Part shown: positions 62,587 through 64,000 of the stretch, in pieces
Layout of the letters: each line of letters starts with the position of its first letter
Numbering within the stretch: position 1 is the first letter of the stretch
Assembly (NCBI GenBank): GCA_902786205.1
Contig: CADABQ010000012.1
Span: 56,978-120,977 of the forward strand
Reading direction: 5' to 3'
From: an uncultured Lachnospiraceae bacterium
GTDB lineage: Bacteria; Bacillota; Clostridia; Lachnospirales; Lachnospiraceae
DNA length: 64,000 nucleotides
The notes under the pieces: generated by a model
Databases searched by the model: none
What the model saw: the letters and a program-made list of their open reading frames with translations, nothing else
What the model was told of the DNA's origin: nothing
Position numbers and translations under genes: made by a program

Positions 62587-63177
62587 TTACTGTTTTTTGA
62601 CTTGTCGTAATGCACTTTTAGATCTAACATAATTATAACACCAAATTAAAATGCCAAAAAAGCAAACTCCCATAAGTCCACCTAAACTATTCAATAAAAT
62701 ATCATCTACATCAACAGATTTTACAACCATACCACTGCATAAATCTAAAAACAATTGTGTTATTTCAATTAACACAGATATCGTCACAATAAAATACATA
62801 CGATATCTAAATGATTTTTGCTCAAAAATCCACGAAACGGTAATGCCCAATGGCACAAACAAAATGATATTACCAAAAACTTGTCTGATAAAAGTTTGTA
62901 AACCACTATCAATGCACTCTCCAATTGTATGAAAAGGAATAAAATTAAAATGCCTAAACAATTCTGGCACGCTACTATAATTTTCAAACATATAGCTAGC
63001 TATTTTCCCACCAATAGGATAATTAAATACTGTGAAATGCAGAATAAAATAGCATGACCATAATAGGGATAAACATTTGCATATATCTATCTTTTTATGT
63101 TTCCTTATGATCAAGATGATTACAAGTATTACTAACAAAAAAATGCTCTGATTCATAAAAATACCTGCTCGTACCAT
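62587..63177 (-). CDS. VanZ-family membrane protein
   Basis: 196 residues, about five helices. VanZ marks: HFNFIPFHTIGE, FGNIILFVPLGI, IEITQLFLDLC and VDVDDILLNSLGGLMG. VanZ of Tn1546 gives low teicoplanin resistance; most chromosomal members are of unknown function at the envelope. It follows the other VanZ-like gene after three bases with AAGGAAG before ATG. Confidence 0.88.
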   Translation of the reverse strand: MVRAGIFMNQSIFLLVILVIILIIRKHKKIDICKCLSLLWSCYFILHFTVFNYPIGGKIASYMFENYSSVPELFRHFNFIPFHTIGECIDSGLQTFIRQVFGNIILFVPLGITVSWIFEQKSFRYRMYFIVTISVLIEITQLFLDLCSGMVVKSVDVDDILLNSLGGLMGVCFFGILIWCYNYVRSKSALRQVKKQ

Positions 63178-63180
63178 ATC

Positions 63181-63699
63181 TTAATGACACTTCCTTCTTT
63201 TTAAAATTTCGTATACATACACACTACTTCTGCCCAGTACTAAAGAAAACAAGTTCATTGCCGCAATACCTAAATCCCAAGAAAATTGAGTAACTCCTGA
63301 ACGAATATTTTCTACATAAATCAAAACAGAAAAACACACTATAGTAAGCATATATAATAAAATCTGTACCAATTTATTTTTGAACAAAGTAGCAATTAAA
63401 ATTCCAAATGGAATAAACAAAATAATGTTCCACAATAAAAATTTAATTTTTTCATCATTACCCAAAAATTGCAAACTATGAAATGGGCTAACCCCCATAA
63501 AACGAATTGGAGTATCATCACTTATCAAATAGAAATGCATCGGATAGAACGTTCCAATAATTGCGAAAATAAGTGAAATATATACTCCTATTACCTCCAT
63601 CCAAAATTTACGTTCTTTCTGATTTGCAATTGTCACCATTGCCAAAATAACTAATATCCATGTAGCAGACAGTATAGGTAAATCCATACCTAACTTCAT
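63181..63699 (-). CDS. VanZ-like membrane protein, divergent
   Basis: 172 residues, five helices. It keeps the FLLWNIILFIPFGILIATLF core of VanZ and a MGVSPFHSLQF segment at the place of FNxIPF, but the C-terminal Asp/Asn signature of the next gene is replaced by NIRSGVTQFSWDLGIAAMN. AAGGAGG lies six bases before ATG. First gene of the pair; tandem duplication with divergence is likely. Confidence 0.75.
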   Translation of the reverse strand: MKLGMDLPILSATWILVILAMVTIANQKERKFWMEVIGVYISLIFAIIGTFYPMHFYLISDDTPIRFMGVSPFHSLQFLGNDEKIKFLLWNIILFIPFGILIATLFKNKLVQILLYMLTIVCFSVLIYVENIRSGVTQFSWDLGIAAMNLFSLVLGRSSVYVYEILKRRKCH

Positions 63700-63768
63700 A
63701 TGTTACCTCCTTAATAATGTTCTAGTTGTTATAAATTAACTATGATATATGATAAATTTCCGTTTTTC

Positions 63769-63824
63769 ATTATATTTAAGTCCGTTTTATTGCAAACATA
63801 GATCTATATATTCTATCTATGTTT
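63769..63824 (-). promoter_or_regulatory. Putative VanZ-pair promoter with overlapping operator-like inverted repeat
   Basis: TATAAT (63769-63774) and TTGCAA (63790-63795, spacer 15). A perfect ten-base inverted repeat AAACATAGAT/ATCTATGTTT (63794-63803 with 63815-63824) touches the -35, a layout typical of repressor sites. The rest of 63700-63930 holds no gene. Confidence 0.5.
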
Positions 63825-63929
63825 TCTACAAGCACCATATTTCATCCTAGATATAATTCTCTCGGAAATCCATTTTTTATATATGTATTCCATTATTTAT
63901 CGTAACTCAAACTTCGCACATAGATTTTA

Positions 63930-64000
63930 GCTATGCACCTTGAAAATTCAATACCTGGCAGTTATTCAGTTGTCAATATTCAGATCTTAAGCAGCTTGGA
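63930..64000 (-). other. Probable rRNA-operon flank at the window edge
   Basis: On the minus strand this reads TTGACAACTGAATAAC then TTGAATTTTCAAGGTGCATAG. Such TTGAAAA/TTTTCAAGG sequences are common beside 16S, 23S or 5S genes in Firmicutes. No rRNA gene itself is inside the window. Confidence 0.35.

Noticed and set aside
1..64000. Search for tRNA genes, insertion sequences and prophage
   Set aside because: No tRNA-like cloverleaf, transposase, integrase or phage structural gene was recognised; absence by eye is not proof for tRNAs.

Overview
The window is a low-GC, spore-former-type Firmicutes chromosome segment, most likely from the Lachnospiraceae (Clostridia). The evidence is the gene families (DUF5057 protein, BspA-like leucine-rich-repeat adhesin, NfnAB, YtfJ, L27 with a cleavable N-terminus plus its protease Prp), the strong AGGAGG ribosome binding sites and the AT-rich sigma-A promoters. 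Genus cannot be fixed from sequence alone. Every supported gene lies on the minus strand except one 46-residue membrane peptide (7543-7683, plus strand), so transcription runs from high to low coordinates. No CRISPR array, tRNA, complete rRNA gene, prophage or insertion sequence was found.

Layout from the left. 1-2741: the NfnAB transhydrogenase operon, bracketed by copies of a 44-base repeat in opposite orientation; fragments of this repeat family recur near 7227. 2766-7044: recG and a YloV/YloU (DAK2 kinase and Asp23) pair. 7045-8087: a mostly non-coding stretch with the small plus-strand peptide, then rpmB. 8120-11313: a four-gene operon ending in ytfI/ytfJ-type sporulation genes and starting with two proteins I do not recognise. 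11533-15946: a double GT-C glycosyltransferase (PMT family) and a rhomboid-like protein without catalytic residues. 16009-34071: a complete monoderm type IV pilus operon read from one promoter (pilB, pilT, pilC, pilA, pilD, a pilM-pilN fusion, pilO, four minor pilin-like genes), with a CYTH-domain protein and a 1336-residue DUF5057 protein at its end. 34381-36609: pnp with a structured leader. 36736-41843: a 1662-residue secreted leucine-rich-repeat/Ig-like/Fn3 protein. 41955-43046: an extracytoplasmic trigger-factor-like lipoprotein.

43237-52804 is the conserved translation and secretion block ylxM-ffh-rpsP-khpA-rimM-trmD-rplS, then lepB-rbgA-second lepB-rnhB-ylqH-yraN-pgeF. 52881-56786 holds an HD-GYP phosphodiesterase, obgE and the rplU-prp-rpmA ribosomal operon with an autoregulatory-looking leader. 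56793-60317 holds a PH-domain protein, a lipoprotein and an OmpR-type two-component system. 60431-62437 is a four-gene membrane operon that looks like a miniature ExbB/TolQ-ExbD proton-channel system in a bacterium that should have no outer membrane; this is the most unusual locus here. 62462-63824 is a pair of VanZ-family genes under a promoter with a nearby inverted repeat. The last ~70 bases resemble rRNA-operon flanking sequence.
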